A stretch of DNA of 64,000 bases from Mycobacterium sp. SMC-4 (GCF_025263265.1 NZ_CP079869.1:3844001-3908000), one strand, 5' to 3'. Shown: positions 20,063 through 29,326, counted from the stretch's first letter. The notes: generated by a model from the letters alone, not told the origin. A program made the numbers and translations.

Positions 20063-20733
20063 CAGAACAGCCGGAACTCGTCGCTGTCCATGCCCCGCAT
20101 CTTGTCGTAATCCAATGTCACACAACGGATTCCACGATCATTAGCGAGCGTTCTAGCCTGTGGCTTGATCTGCTGCGCGGCGAACACGCCGGCCACCGGC
20201 GCCAGCAGCGAGTCACGGTTGAGCAGTTCGAGGTAGCGCGTGAGTTGCTCGACGCCGTCAATCTCCCCGCGGCGCTTGATCTCCACTGCGACCGAGTGAC
20301 CCTGCTCGTCGCGGCAGAGCAGATCGACCGGACCGATCGGAGTCATGTACTCCCGGCGCACCAAAGTGTATCCGGCGCCGAGGAGTTCGACGTGTTCGGC
20401 CAGCAACGCCTGCAGATGAGCCTCGACACCGTCCTTGACCAGTCCGGGGTCCACTCCGAGCTCGTGGCTGGAGTCGTGCTCGATGTCCTCGACGGTGATG
20501 CGTAGTTGCTCCCCGGCCTTGTTCTCCACCACCCACAGTTTCGCCTCGCCGGTCAGGTCCTCAGACAGCCAGCACGGCGGGCTCATCCAGTTCAGCGGCT
20601 TGTAGGCCCGGTCGTCGGCGTGCACGCTGACCGACCCGTCGGCCTTGAAGAGCAGCAGCCGGCGCGCCGAGGGCAGGTGCGCGGTGAGTCGGCCGACGTA
20701 GTCCACGGTGCACTGGGCGATGACAAGACGCAC
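20062..20733 (-). CDS. nucS: Mismatch-specific endonuclease NucS/EndoMS
   Basis: This 223-residue protein starts [20 protein letters not shown]. The C-terminal nuclease domain has the RecB-like set: Asp137 (GPVDLLC), Glu151 and Lys153 (VEIKRRG), then Gln163 and Tyr167. The spacing 137/151/153 matches archaeal EndoMS. NucS provides mismatch repair in actinobacteria, which lack MutS/MutL. It is divergent from the adenylate cyclase with 47 bases between them. Confidence 0.95.
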   Translation of the reverse strand: MRLVIAQCTVDYVGRLTAHLPSARRLLLFKADGSVSVHADDRAYKPLNWMSPPCWLSEDLTGEAKLWVVENKAGEQLRITVEDIEHDSSHELGVDPGLVKDGVEAHLQALLAEHVELLGAGYTLVRREYMTPIGPVDLLCRDEQGHSVAVEIKRRGEIDGVEQLTRYLELLNRDSLLAPVAGVFAAQQIKPQARTLANDRGIRCVTLDYDKMRGMDSDEFRLF

Positions 20734-20780
20734 CGAACCACCATAGATGCCGCATGTTGTGTCACTAGGCTGACGTGACG

Positions 20781-22391
20781 ATGACCGCCACCAAGAGCGT
20801 GCCGCACCGGCTGGGCCGGGTGCTGGAAAGACTGACCCGGCAGAGCGGGCGGCTTGGAACCCCGGATTACGGTTCTTGGCTGCTGGGCAGGCCTGAGGAG
20901 AGTCAAGCCCGCCGGCGCATCCGCATCCAGATCATCCTGACGGTTTTCATCCTCATCACCAACATCCTGGGCATCGGGGTGTCGCTGTTGCTCAACACGG
21001 TGGCCATTCCGGTTCCGAGCGTGTTCTCCGACGCGCCGGCATGGCTGACCTTCGGCGTCGTACCCGCCTACATGGCAGTTGCGCTGGTGCTGGGCACGGC
21101 GTGGATCACCTCACGTACGGTCGGCACGCTGCGCTGGGCGATCGAGGAACGCAGCCCCACCCGAGCCGATCAGAACAACGTGTTCCGGGCTCCAGCCCGG
21201 GTGGCGCAGATGTTGCTGCTGCTGTGGGGAGTCGGAACGGCGCTACTGGCGCTGTTGTATGGCCTGCACGATGCTGCTTTCATCCCCCGGTTCCTGTTCG
21301 CCGTGGGATTTCCGGGCATCGTGGTGGCCACGGCGTGCTACATGATCACCGAGTTCGCGCTGCGCCCGGTTGCCGCCCAGGCACTCGAGGCGGGGCGTCC
21401 GCCCCGCCGGCTGGCCCACGGTGTGATGGGCCGAACCATGACTGTGTGGTTACTCAGCTCCGGTGTTCCGGTGCTGGGGATCCTGCTGCTCGCAGTGTTC
21501 GCGGTATCGATGAAGAACCTGACCGCAACACAGTTCGGCCTGGCCGTGATGATCATCGCCACCGTCTCCTTGATCTTCGGTCTGATCCTGATGTGGCTGT
21601 TGTCATGGCTGATCGCCACCCCCGTCCGGGTCGTGCGCACCGCGCTCAAGCACGTCGAGGACGGCGACCTGGACTGCAATCTGGTGGTCTTCGACGGCAC
21701 CGAGCTCGGTGAGTTGCAGCGCGGGTTCAACTCGATGGTGCACGGTCTGCGCGAGCGCGAACGGGTGCGCGATCTGTTCGGCCGCCACGTCGGTCGCGAG
21801 GTTGCGTTGGCCGCCGAACGACAACAGATCGAGCTGGGTGGCGAGGAACGCCACGCCGCGGTCATCTTCGTCGACATCATCGGTTCCACCCAGCTGGTCA
21901 CGAGCAGGCCGGCGGTCGAGGTCGTCGAGCTGCTCAACCGGTTCTTCGACGTCGTCGTGGACGAGGTCGACAACCATCACGGCCTGGTGAACAAGTTCGA
22001 GGGAGACGCGGTCCTGGCGGTGTTCGGCGCACCCGTCGACCTGGAAAACGCCGAAACCGAGGCGCTCGCCGCGGCCCGCGCGATGACGCGCAGACTGGCC
22101 GCAGAGGTTCCAGAGTGCCCGGCAGGCATCGGCGTGGCCGCCGGCCAGGTGGTGGCAGGAAACGTCGGCGCCAAGGAACGCTTCGAATACACGGTCATCG
22201 GCGAACCGGTCAACGAGGCGGCGAGACTGTGCGAACGCGCGAAGAACGAGGCCCATCTGCTGGTTGCCTCGGCCGACGCGGTCAATGGTGCCAGCGAGGC
22301 CGAGCGGGCGCACTGGGTGCTGGGCGAAGCGGTGACGCTGCGCGGGCACGATCAGCCGACGCAATTGGCAACACTGGCCGCTGAGGACTAG
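20781..22391 (+). CDS. Membrane-bound class III adenylate cyclase with HAMP domain
   Basis: This protein of about 536 residues has six hydrophobic membrane segments in residues of about 45-280, then a HAMP linker ([20 protein letters not shown]). A class III cyclase domain follows with metal Asps in FVDIIGST and [11 protein letters not shown], the purine-site Lys in NKFEGD, Thr in YTVIGEPVN, and Asn/Arg in NEAARL. The Thr suggests class IIIb. It resembles the Rv1318c-Rv1320c group, of which M. tuberculosis has three copies in a row. The start may be GTG 20775. The TAG stop lies at the IS insertion point. Confidence 0.9.
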   Translation: MTATKSVPHRLGRVLERLTRQSGRLGTPDYGSWLLGRPEESQARRRIRIQIILTVFILITNILGIGVSLLLNTVAIPVPSVFSDAPAWLTFGVVPAYMAVALVLGTAWITSRTVGTLRWAIEERSPTRADQNNVFRAPARVAQMLLLLWGVGTALLALLYGLHDAAFIPRFLFAVGFPGIVVATACYMITEFALRPVAAQALEAGRPPRRLAHGVMGRTMTVWLLSSGVPVLGILLLAVFAVSMKNLTATQFGLAVMIIATVSLIFGLILMWLLSWLIATPVRVVRTALKHVEDGDLDCNLVVFDGTELGELQRGFNSMVHGLRERERVRDLFGRHVGREVALAAERQQIELGGEERHAAVIFVDIIGSTQLVTSRPAVEVVELLNRFFDVVVDEVDNHHGLVNKFEGDAVLAVFGAPVDLENAETEALAAARAMTRRLAAEVPECPAGIGVAAGQVVAGNVGAKERFEYTVIGEPVNEAARLCERAKNEAHLLVASADAVNGASEAERAHWVLGEAVTLRGHDQPTQLATLAAED

Positions 22392-22438
22392 GTGTCGTGA
22401 CCTGAGAGGTTGTTGACGGCGCGCCTGCTTGAAATGGG

Positions 22439-22491
22439 GAGGACCTCCTGACGGAGTGGATGTGTCTGGCATTCACCCGTAGGAGGTCCTC
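22439..22491 (+). promoter_or_regulatory. Inverted repeat that can sequester the transposase ribosome site
   Basis: GAGGACCTCCT at 22439-22449 is the exact complement of AGGAGGTCCTC at 22481-22491. The second copy contains the AGGAGG ribosome site and ends one base before the transposase GTG. An ACGG/CCGT extension with a one-base bulge lengthens the stem. RNA carrying both arms would hide the start site. Confidence 0.7.
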
Positions 22492-23463
22492 GTGTCTCAC
22501 GCTAACGCCCGTACCAACCTGTTCGCACGTCGCTTGATCGTGGAGCGTGTCGCGGCCGGCTGGCCGCCCGCGCAGGTTGCTGAACAACTGGGAATTTCGC
22601 GGGCCACGGTCTACAAGTGGCTGCGCCGATACGCCGAAGGTGGTGACGAAGCCCTCGCTGACCGGTCCTCGCGTCCGCACCGGATGCCCCGGCGCACCAG
22701 CGACCGAGTCGAGAAGAAGGTGCTCGCCGCGCGGCGACGCCGCAAGCGTGGCGCAGTCATGCTGGCTGCTGAACTTGGGATGCACGCCTCGACGGTGGGA
22801 CGGATCCTGGCGCGTCACCAGGTACCGCATTTGAGTGCAATCGACCCGATCACCGGTGAGCCGGTGCGCTCGTCGCGGCGCAGCCCCAACCGCTACGAGC
22901 ACCGCACCCCAGGATCAATGGTCCACGTCGACGTCAAGAAGCTGGGCCGCATCCCCAAAGGCGGCGGGTGGCGCCTGCACGGCCGCGACGCCGCGGTGTC
23001 AGTGGCCAACCGGCACAAGAAGACCCGCATCGGCTACGACTACGTGCACACCGCCATCGACGACCACACCCGGCTGGCCTACAGCGAGGTACTCACCGAC
23101 GAGAAAGACCTGACCTGCGCGGGATTCTTGCACCGAGCGTTGGAATGGTTCGCCAGCCACGGTGTGCGGGTGCGTCGGCTGCTGACCGACAACGCCATGG
23201 TCTACCGACACGGCACCAACTGGGGCTGGGTGTGCACGGCCTGGGGACTCAAACGCCGGTTCATCAAACCCGGCTGCCCCTGGACCAACGGCAAAGCCGA
23301 ACGCTTCAACCGCACCCTGCTCAACGAATGGGCCTACGCCCGCCCCTGGACATCCAACAGCCTACGAAAACGAGGACTTGACCGATTCCTACACCGCTAC
23401 AACACTCAACGAGGCCACTCCGCCCTCGGCGGACACCCACCCATCAGCCGACTCGCCGCCTGA
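22492..23463 (+). CDS. IS481-family DDE transposase
   Basis: The 323-residue transposase is intact. Residues of about 10-60 form a helix-turn-helix (VAEQLGISRATVYKWLRRYA). The catalytic triad is Asp147 (MVHVDVKKLG), Asp233 (LLTDNAMVY) and Glu270 (NGKAERFNRTLLNEW), with 36 residues between the last two. The GTG start is preceded by AGGAGG, which can be masked by an upstream complement. Confidence 0.93.
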   Translation: MSHANARTNLFARRLIVERVAAGWPPAQVAEQLGISRATVYKWLRRYAEGGDEALADRSSRPHRMPRRTSDRVEKKVLAARRRRKRGAVMLAAELGMHASTVGRILARHQVPHLSAIDPITGEPVRSSRRSPNRYEHRTPGSMVHVDVKKLGRIPKGGGWRLHGRDAAVSVANRHKKTRIGYDYVHTAIDDHTRLAYSEVLTDEKDLTCAGFLHRALEWFASHGVRVRRLLTDNAMVYRHGTNWGWVCTAWGLKRRFIKPGCPWTNGKAERFNRTLLNEWAYARPWTSNSLRKRGLDRFLHRYNTQRGHSALGGHPPISRLAA

Positions 23464-23487
23464 CAACAACGTGTCAGGTCACAACAA

Positions 23488-24405
23488 CTAGGCCGGCGTG
23501 CCGACTGTCCGGCGGGCGGCCCTCTCCTCGTAATACCGGGCCCGTTCATCGACCGCGTCCAGGAACTGGGCGAGTTCGGTGCGGGCCTGTTGGCCGGCCG
23601 GGCCGAAATCGCTGCGCTCGAAGACTCGCCAGAAGCGCAACACCGGCTGCAGCACGTCGTCGTGGTGGATGCGTAGGTCGTAGATGCCGGCCTTGGCGAT
23701 GAGGATGGAGTTCTCGCGGAAGTCGGTCATACCTGCACCGGGCATCGTGAACCCGAGGACCTCATCGCGGATGGCGGCCATGGCGGCGTCCGGCGCGATA
23801 TCGAGTGCGGCCGCCATCAGGTTCCGGTAGAAGACCATGTGTAGGTTCTCGTCGGCCGCGATCCGGGCGAGCAGCTGATCGGCAATCGGGCAGCCGGAGG
23901 CCCGTCCCGTGTTGCGGTGCGACACGCGGGTGGCGAGTTCCTGGAATGACACGTAGGCCAGCGCCGCCAGCGGTGTCTTGTCGCCCGAGTCGTAACCGGC
24001 AATGGTGTGCTCCATGCGCAGTGCCTCGAGTTTGGCGGGGTCCACACCGCGGGTCACCACCAGATAGTCGCGCAGCGCGATGCTGTGGCGTCCCTCCTCT
24101 GCGGTCCACTGACCAACCCAGGCCCCCCAGGCGCCGTCGCGCCCGAACCGAGTGGCGATCTCCCGGTGATATGAAGGCAGGTTGTCCTCGGTCAGCAGGT
24201 TGACTGTCAGCGCAGCCTTGGCCACCGGGTCCAGCGGGGAGTCCTCGGGAGCCCAGTCCTCGCCGCCGAGGACGGCGAAGTCGCGTCCCCGGCTCCACGG
24301 GACGTAGTCGTGTGGGTTCCACGGCTTGACCGTGCTCAGGTGGCGCTCGAGGTTCTGCTCGACGATCGGTTCCAACTCGTACAAGACGCTGGTCTGATCC
24401 ATCAT
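23488..24405 (-). CDS. desA1: Acyl-ACP desaturase, DesA1-like (ferritin-like di-iron)
   Basis: This 305-residue protein has di-iron ligands in LLTEDNLPSYHREI, TAEEGRHSIALRDYL, FQELATRVSHRN and AADENLHMVFYRN. This is the plant-type soluble stearoyl-ACP desaturase fold used by mycobacterial DesA1/DesA2, which act in mycolic acid or fatty acid desaturation. It is slightly shorter than DesA1 as I recall it (about 338 residues), so it may be a paralogue. The ATG at 24405 is preceded by GGAGGGACGGAG. Its TAG stop overlaps the CTAG of the IS target duplication. Confidence 0.87.
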   Translation of the reverse strand: MMDQTSVLYELEPIVEQNLERHLSTVKPWNPHDYVPWSRGRDFAVLGGEDWAPEDSPLDPVAKAALTVNLLTEDNLPSYHREIATRFGRDGAWGAWVGQWTAEEGRHSIALRDYLVVTRGVDPAKLEALRMEHTIAGYDSGDKTPLAALAYVSFQELATRVSHRNTGRASGCPIADQLLARIAADENLHMVFYRNLMAAALDIAPDAAMAAIRDEVLGFTMPGAGMTDFRENSILIAKAGIYDLRIHHDDVLQPVLRFWRVFERSDFGPAGQQARTELAQFLDAVDERARYYEERAARRTVGTPA

Positions 24406-24433
24406 GCTGACTCCGTCCCTCCGTACAACAAAA

Positions 24434-24464
24434 CCTACGGTACCGTAACTTACGGTACCGTAGG
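24434..24464. promoter_or_regulatory. Double palindromic operator upstream of desA
   Basis: Two copies of the perfect 12-bp palindrome TACGGTACCGTA lie at 24436-24447 and 24451-24462, three bases apart. CC and GG flank the outside, so the whole 31 bp is also a palindrome. It sits 29 bp before the desA ATG and overlaps a possible -10 (TAGGTT read on the minus strand, 24432-24437). It is a strong repressor-site candidate, possibly for a TetR-type desaturase regulator such as MadR, but the regulator is not shown here. Confidence 0.75.
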
Positions 24465-24614
24465 TCGATGTCGAGGGAGATGGATCACAAGATCTGGTTT
24501 TGCTAGTTCACCTGCACGATGTCCCGACCGGAAACGCACCGGTGTCGCAATCGGTGATGTACACCGCGGTGGTCAGCGTCGAACATGGGGGCAGCAACCA
24601 GGAAGGCGGTCGAG

Positions 24615-25709
24615 ATGACCATCAGTGTGGCCGAACGAGCCGAGCTGCGCACGGCGGTTGGTGAGTTGCTGAGCGACAAGTGCACCCAAGATGACGTGCG
24701 CGAGGCGATGGCCTCCGTTGACGGTTTCGATCGCCGACTGTGGCAGCGCCTTGGGGAGCAGGGCGTGCTCGGCATGCTGGTCGACTCCGCACATGGTGGT
24801 CTGGGATTCGGCGCGCAAGAGATGGAGGCCGTTGCCGAAGAAACCGGCGCGGCACTGCTGCCGGCACCGTTCATCTCCAGCGCGGTGCTGGCCGTCACCC
24901 TCATCGAGCGGGCCGGCACCGACGACGACAAGCGGCACCTGCTGCCTGCACTGGCTGATGGCACCGCCATCGGCACCGTCGCCGTCACCGGCAGTTCCGG
25001 TACCTGGACACCGGAAGGCGTTGCAGTCAGCGCTGATTCAGATCACTCGCTCAGCGGCACAGCTCACTACGTCACCTGGGGACAGGTCGCCGACATCATC
25101 CTGGTGGTGGCCCGCACCGGCGACGGACTCGGCGTCTACCAGGTCGCCACGGATGCGGCGAACTTCACCCGCACGGCGGCAACCGTTTTCGACCCCACGG
25201 TGCGCCTGTCCACATTCACCTTCACCGGCACGCCGGCGCGCCGACTCGGCAGTGCCGGCTGGGAAGCCGTGCAGGAAGCGCTTGACCACGCCGTCATCGC
25301 CACAGCCGGTGAGCAGGTCGGCGGCGCCCGCCGGATCTTCGACATGACCATCGAGTACCTCAAGACGCGGGTGCAATTCGGCCGCCAGATCGGCAGTTTC
25401 CAGGCCCTCAAGCACCTGGCCGCCGACCTGCTGCTGGAGATGGAGTCCGCGACGTCTGCGGCCCAGTTCGCGGCCGCGGAGAAGGCGGCACGAAGCCAGC
25501 ACTCCCCCGGCGCGACTGCGTTGGCCGGGTTCGCGTGCGCCGAGGCCTACGAACACATCGCATTGAACGCCATCCAGATGCACGGAGGTATCGGGTTCAC
25601 CTGGGAGCACCCCGCGCATCTGTTCCTGCGCCGAGCCCGCACCGGGACTCAGCTGTTCGGCGGCTCACGGCTTCATCGCGAGCGCTACCTCGTCTCGAAA
25701 GGCGCCTGA
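24615..25709 (+). CDS. Acyl-CoA dehydrogenase (first of a pair)
   Basis: This protein of about 364 residues has the ACAD fold: N-terminal helices (LRTAVGELLSDK), the beta-domain, then the C-terminal helical domain with REQIG-like GRQIGSFQALKHLAADL and the FAD-binding IQMHGGIGFTWEHPAHLF. I chose the ATG at 24615 (MTISVAERAEL) because GGAAGG lies about 8 bases upstream; an ATG at 24585 adds ten residues. The next dehydrogenase begins one base after the stop. Adjacent unlike ACAD genes in mycobacteria often encode alpha2beta2 enzymes (for example FadE28-FadE29). The substrate is unknown. Confidence 0.88.
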   Translation: MTISVAERAELRTAVGELLSDKCTQDDVREAMASVDGFDRRLWQRLGEQGVLGMLVDSAHGGLGFGAQEMEAVAEETGAALLPAPFISSAVLAVTLIERAGTDDDKRHLLPALADGTAIGTVAVTGSSGTWTPEGVAVSADSDHSLSGTAHYVTWGQVADIILVVARTGDGLGVYQVATDAANFTRTAATVFDPTVRLSTFTFTGTPARRLGSAGWEAVQEALDHAVIATAGEQVGGARRIFDMTIEYLKTRVQFGRQIGSFQALKHLAADLLLEMESATSAAQFAAAEKAARSQHSPGATALAGFACAEAYEHIALNAIQMHGGIGFTWEHPAHLFLRRARTGTQLFGGSRLHRERYLVSKGA

Positions 25710-25710
25710 C

Positions 25711-26904
25711 ATGACCACCGCTGATCTGCCCAGCCTCGACGACCTACGCGAGGAGGTGCGAAACTGGTTGCGGGACAACTACCAACCGTTGCCGAAGACC
25801 AGCGATCCGTGGGTATCCTCACCCGAGCGGATCGCGTGGCTGGAGAAGGTGCTCGACGCCGGATACGCGGTTCCGACCTATCCCCACCAGTGGTTCGGCC
25901 GCGGTTATCCGAACAAACTGGCCAACGTCATCGGCGAGGAATTCGCCGCACTCAAAGCGCCGGGATCGCGGCAAGACAAGTACAACATCCCGGCCAATAC
26001 CGTGCTCGCCCTGGGCACCGAGAAGGTCAAGAGCGACCTGCTGCGCGATTTCCTGGTCGAACGGTCCCGCACCTGCCTGCTCTACAGCGAGCCGGAAGCC
26101 GGATCGGACCTGGCCAGTGTGCGCACCACCGCGGTCCGCGACGGCCGGCGGTGGGTGGTCAACGGACAGAAGGTGTGGACCTCCGGAGCCCAGACCGCCG
26201 ACTTCGCGCTGCTGCTGGCCCGCACCGATTGGGACGTCCCCAAGCACAAAGGGCTGAGCCTGTTCATCATGCCGATGAAGCAGCCCGGAATCGAGGTTCG
26301 CCCCCTGGTTCAGATCACTGGTGAGGCGCATTTCAACGAGGTGTTCATCTCCGAGGCGACCGCATCGGACGACTACATCCTCGGCGGTGAGGGCAACGGG
26401 TGGCGCGCGCTGCAGATCGCCCTGGCCTACGAACGATCGATCATGGGCGACACTGGTCGTGGGTCGCGTCATCGCAAAGCCGACAGCCTTATCGAACTCG
26501 CCCGCGAGCACGGCGTCCTCGACGACCCGGCGGTGCGCCATCCACTGGCTTCGGTACTGGCATTGCGCGAGCTCAACCGACTCAACAACGCTCGTGCCAA
26601 AGCATCGACGTCGCAAGGTACTTCGAGCTCTATCATGTCGCTGGGCAAACTGGCAATGTCGAAGATCCTGCACACCGAAGCCGCGATGAAGACCCAGATC
26701 ATCGGCGCCAAGGCCCTGTTGACCGGTCCCGACAATCCCGAGGCCGACGACGCGAACTTCTTGACCCTCAACGCCTTCTTCACCTCGATCGGTGGCGGTA
26801 CCGACCAGATTCAGCGCAACATCATCGGTGAACGGGTGCTCGGACTTCCGAAGGAACCCGAAGCCGACCGCGACATCCCGTTCCGCCAGGCACGGCGGAG
26901 CTGA
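25711..26904 (+). CDS. Acyl-CoA dehydrogenase (second of a pair)
   Basis: This 397-residue ACAD has the FAD-site segments CLLYSEPEAGSDLASV and VNGQKVWTSGAQTADFALLL, and the C-terminal TSIGGGTDQIQRNIIGERVLG. It is sequence-divergent from its neighbour, as in mycobacterial heteromeric ACADs where only one chain carries the catalytic base. It starts one base after the first dehydrogenase and is followed 3 bases later by the CoA-transferase. The tight spacing indicates one transcript and one pathway. Confidence 0.88.
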   Translation: MTTADLPSLDDLREEVRNWLRDNYQPLPKTSDPWVSSPERIAWLEKVLDAGYAVPTYPHQWFGRGYPNKLANVIGEEFAALKAPGSRQDKYNIPANTVLALGTEKVKSDLLRDFLVERSRTCLLYSEPEAGSDLASVRTTAVRDGRRWVVNGQKVWTSGAQTADFALLLARTDWDVPKHKGLSLFIMPMKQPGIEVRPLVQITGEAHFNEVFISEATASDDYILGGEGNGWRALQIALAYERSIMGDTGRGSRHRKADSLIELAREHGVLDDPAVRHPLASVLALRELNRLNNARAKASTSQGTSSSIMSLGKLAMSKILHTEAAMKTQIIGAKALLTGPDNPEADDANFLTLNAFFTSIGGGTDQIQRNIIGERVLGLPKEPEADRDIPFRQARRS

Positions 26905-26907
26905 ATC

Positions 26908-29268
26908 ATGCCCGACACCACGACGTATGATCCGCCCTTGGCCGGCGTCGAGATCCTCGATGCGAGCACGGGTCCGATGACAGCCGTGGGCCGGCTGTTT
27001 GCCGACCTTGGCGCGCACGTCACCGCGGTGCGATTGTGCGGGATCACCGAGGAGGCCGTCGTCGGCCCGTTCGTCGACGGGGTGCCGGTCCAGACGGCGA
27101 TCGACCGCCACGGCATCGCTACCGTGGACATCGAGCTGGCCTCGGAGTCTGACCGGGACCGCTTCACCGAGTTGCTTTCGGGCACCGACATTCTCATCGA
27201 GAACAGCAGACCCGGCTCGCCGGCCGAGGCGGCGCTGTCGGTGCGTGGTATCCGCGCCCAGCACCCCGAGCTGGTGGTGCTGTCTATCAGCGACTTCGGC
27301 CGGGACAACGACTATCGGAACTGGCAGGCCACCACTCCGGTGTTGCATGCACTGAGTAGTGAGCTGTCCAGGTCCGGGATCCCGGGGCGCGAACCGCTGG
27401 TCCCGCCGGCCGAGTTGCCCTACCAGGTGGCCGCGGCCCAAGCGGCGGTGATGACGCTCGCGGTGTATCTGGACCGGTTGCGCAGTGGCGAGGGCGATCT
27501 GATCGATTTCTCGGTCCTCGACGGTGCGATGCAAACGCTCGATCCGCCATTCGGCACCGCCGGCAGCGCGTCAGCCGGCGTCGCCGTGAGCGCGCAGCGC
27601 CGCGACTGGAACGCCGAGCGGCAACGCTATCCGATCATCGCCTGCAAGGACGGTCATGTCCGGATGTGCATATTGGCCAAACGGCAGTGGCGAGGCATGT
27701 TCGAATGGATGGGCAGCCCGGAAGAATTCGCCGATCCGAGCTACGACAAGCTCGGAAAGCGTTTCCACTCACCACATCTGCTGGACGCCATCGAGGCATT
27801 CTGCGCCGACAAGACCCGTTCCGAGCTCGAAGCCCAAGGCCAGGCGCACGGCGTACCGACGGCTGCGGTGCTGACACTGCCGGAAGCGCTGAACGCCGAC
27901 CACTTCGCCGAACGGGGCTTCTTCCACGACGTGGAACTCGCACCGGGGGTGGTCGCACCGATTCCGTTGGGTGTGACCGAAATCGACGGCCACCGCGCCA
28001 GCGCCCTGACGGCCGGCGACGTGGCCCACTCCCGGCCGGTAGCGGCGCCGCTGCTGGCGCGGCGGCAGCGCCGCGGTGCGGGTCTGCCGTTGGAGGGAAT
28101 CCGTGTCCTGGACCTCGGCGTCATCGTCGTCGGAGCCGACACCGCTCGGCTGTTCGGCGATCTGGGAGCCGACGTGGTCAAGATCGAACATTCGGCACAC
28201 CCGGACGGACTGCGGGTCGGAAAGCTGACCTCGATGACCCAGCCCTTCGCGGCCGGTCACCGCAACAAGCGCTCGATCGGGCTGGATCTGGCCGGCGACG
28301 AGGGCAGAGCGCTGGCCCACCGCCTGGTCGCGGTGTCCGATGTCGTGCTCAGTAACTACAAGCCCGGAGTGGCCGAGTCCCTGGGGATGGACTACGCCAC
28401 GCTGCGCAACATCAATCCTGAGATCGTGGTGGTCGACAGCTCGGCGTTCGGGCCGACCGGCCCGTGGGCCAAACGGCTGGGCTATGGCCCGCTGGTGCGC
28501 GCGGCGGTGGGCTTTACCAATCTGTGGGTCTACCCCGGAGAGACCGAGACGTTCTGCGACACCGTTACCGTCTACCCCGACCACGTCGCGGCGCGTATCG
28601 GAACCCTGTCAGCGCTGGCGTTACTGTTGCGCCGCGAGCGCACCGGGGCGGGCGGATCGGCCAGCGTCTCACAGGCCGAGGTGATGCTCAGTCACCTCGC
28701 CGCCGACATCGCCGCCGGTGCCCTGCAGCGCTCGGGGCACGCCCGGACCGACGCCTCCGACCGCGGGCCGTGGGGGTTGTTTCCGACCGCCGGAACCGAC
28801 AGCTGGATCGCCATCACCGCGCGCGATGACGCCGACCGTCGTGCACTGGGCAATGTCGTGGGATGCGCACCTCCACCCGATGGTGATCAGTGCGACCTCG
28901 AAGGCGCCGTGCGGTCGTGGGTGGGCCGGCATTCAGCCACGGAGGCCACGGCGATACTGCAGGCCGCGGGTGTGCCCGCCGGCGCCGTGCTGCATGCCGA
29001 CGAGGTCCCGGCCTGGGGTTACTACCAGCAGCGGCGCGCATTCCGCGAGGAGCTGCACCCGCACGGATCCGCGCCGTTCGTGATGGAGAACGTCCAGATT
29101 CACTGCGGCCACGTCGCCGACCCACCGCTCGGCCAGGCGCCGTTACTCGGTGAGCAGACGGCCGAGATCGCGCACGAGCTGTTGGGCCTCGATGCCGACG
29201 AGATCGCGCGGCTGCATCAGCGCGGTGTATTGGAGACATCTGAGGTGCAAGCCGTGCCGCAGCCGTGA
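26908..29268 (+). CDS. Two-domain CaiB/BaiF (family III) CoA-transferase
   Basis: The 786-residue protein is two CoA-transferase units in tandem (about 8-375 and 393-780). The second unit has the expected DLGVIVVGADTARLFGDLGADV and VKIEHSAHPDG motifs and a catalytic Asp at about 558 (YPDHVAAR). The first unit aligns there as LPYQVAAA, so the Asp is replaced by Tyr172. Only the second half is therefore likely to form the aspartyl-CoA intermediate. It follows two dehydrogenases by 3 bases, which suggests activation of a branched, steroid-like or aromatic acid before oxidation. Confidence 0.87.
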   Translation: MPDTTTYDPPLAGVEILDASTGPMTAVGRLFADLGAHVTAVRLCGITEEAVVGPFVDGVPVQTAIDRHGIATVDIELASESDRDRFTELLSGTDILIENSRPGSPAEAALSVRGIRAQHPELVVLSISDFGRDNDYRNWQATTPVLHALSSELSRSGIPGREPLVPPAELPYQVAAAQAAVMTLAVYLDRLRSGEGDLIDFSVLDGAMQTLDPPFGTAGSASAGVAVSAQRRDWNAERQRYPIIACKDGHVRMCILAKRQWRGMFEWMGSPEEFADPSYDKLGKRFHSPHLLDAIEAFCADKTRSELEAQGQAHGVPTAAVLTLPEALNADHFAERGFFHDVELAPGVVAPIPLGVTEIDGHRASALTAGDVAHSRPVAAPLLARRQRRGAGLPLEGIRVLDLGVIVVGADTARLFGDLGADVVKIEHSAHPDGLRVGKLTSMTQPFAAGHRNKRSIGLDLAGDEGRALAHRLVAVSDVVLSNYKPGVAESLGMDYATLRNINPEIVVVDSSAFGPTGPWAKRLGYGPLVRAAVGFTNLWVYPGETETFCDTVTVYPDHVAARIGTLSALALLLRRERTGAGGSASVSQAEVMLSHLAADIAAGALQRSGHARTDASDRGPWGLFPTAGTDSWIAITARDDADRRALGNVVGCAPPPDGDQCDLEGAVRSWVGRHSATEATAILQAAGVPAGAVLHADEVPAWGYYQQRRAFREELHPHGSAPFVMENVQIHCGHVADPPLGQAPLLGEQTAEIAHELLGLDADEIARLHQRGVLETSEVQAVPQP

Positions 29269-29292
29269 CCGGTGCATGAGTCGATCTCGTAG

Positions 29293-29326
29293 CATTCGGA
29301 GGTGGTAGCTCCACCACATCCGAATG
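29293..29326. promoter_or_regulatory. Long inverted repeat between CoA-transferase and LysR gene
   Basis: CATTCGGAGGTGGT and ACCACATCCGAATG face each other across 6 bases with one mismatch per arm. It begins 24 bases after the CoA-transferase stop and ends 8 bases before the LysR ATG. It could be a LysR autoregulatory operator or a terminator stem; there is no T-run. Confidence 0.5.

Larger units (their letters stand above)
22393..23486 (+). mobile_element. IS481-family insertion sequence, intact, with 6-bp target duplication
   Basis: The element is 1094 bp. The ends are inverted repeats of about 25 bp (left begins TGTCGTGACCTG, right begins TGTTGTGACCTG read inward) that match at 21 positions, and both begin TGT as in IS481. 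It is flanked by perfect direct repeats ACTAGG at 22387-22392 and 23487-23492. The known IS481 target is NCTAGN with 6-bp duplication, which fits exactly. One intact transposase gene fills it. Intact ends and duplication suggest a recent insertion. Confidence 0.93.
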
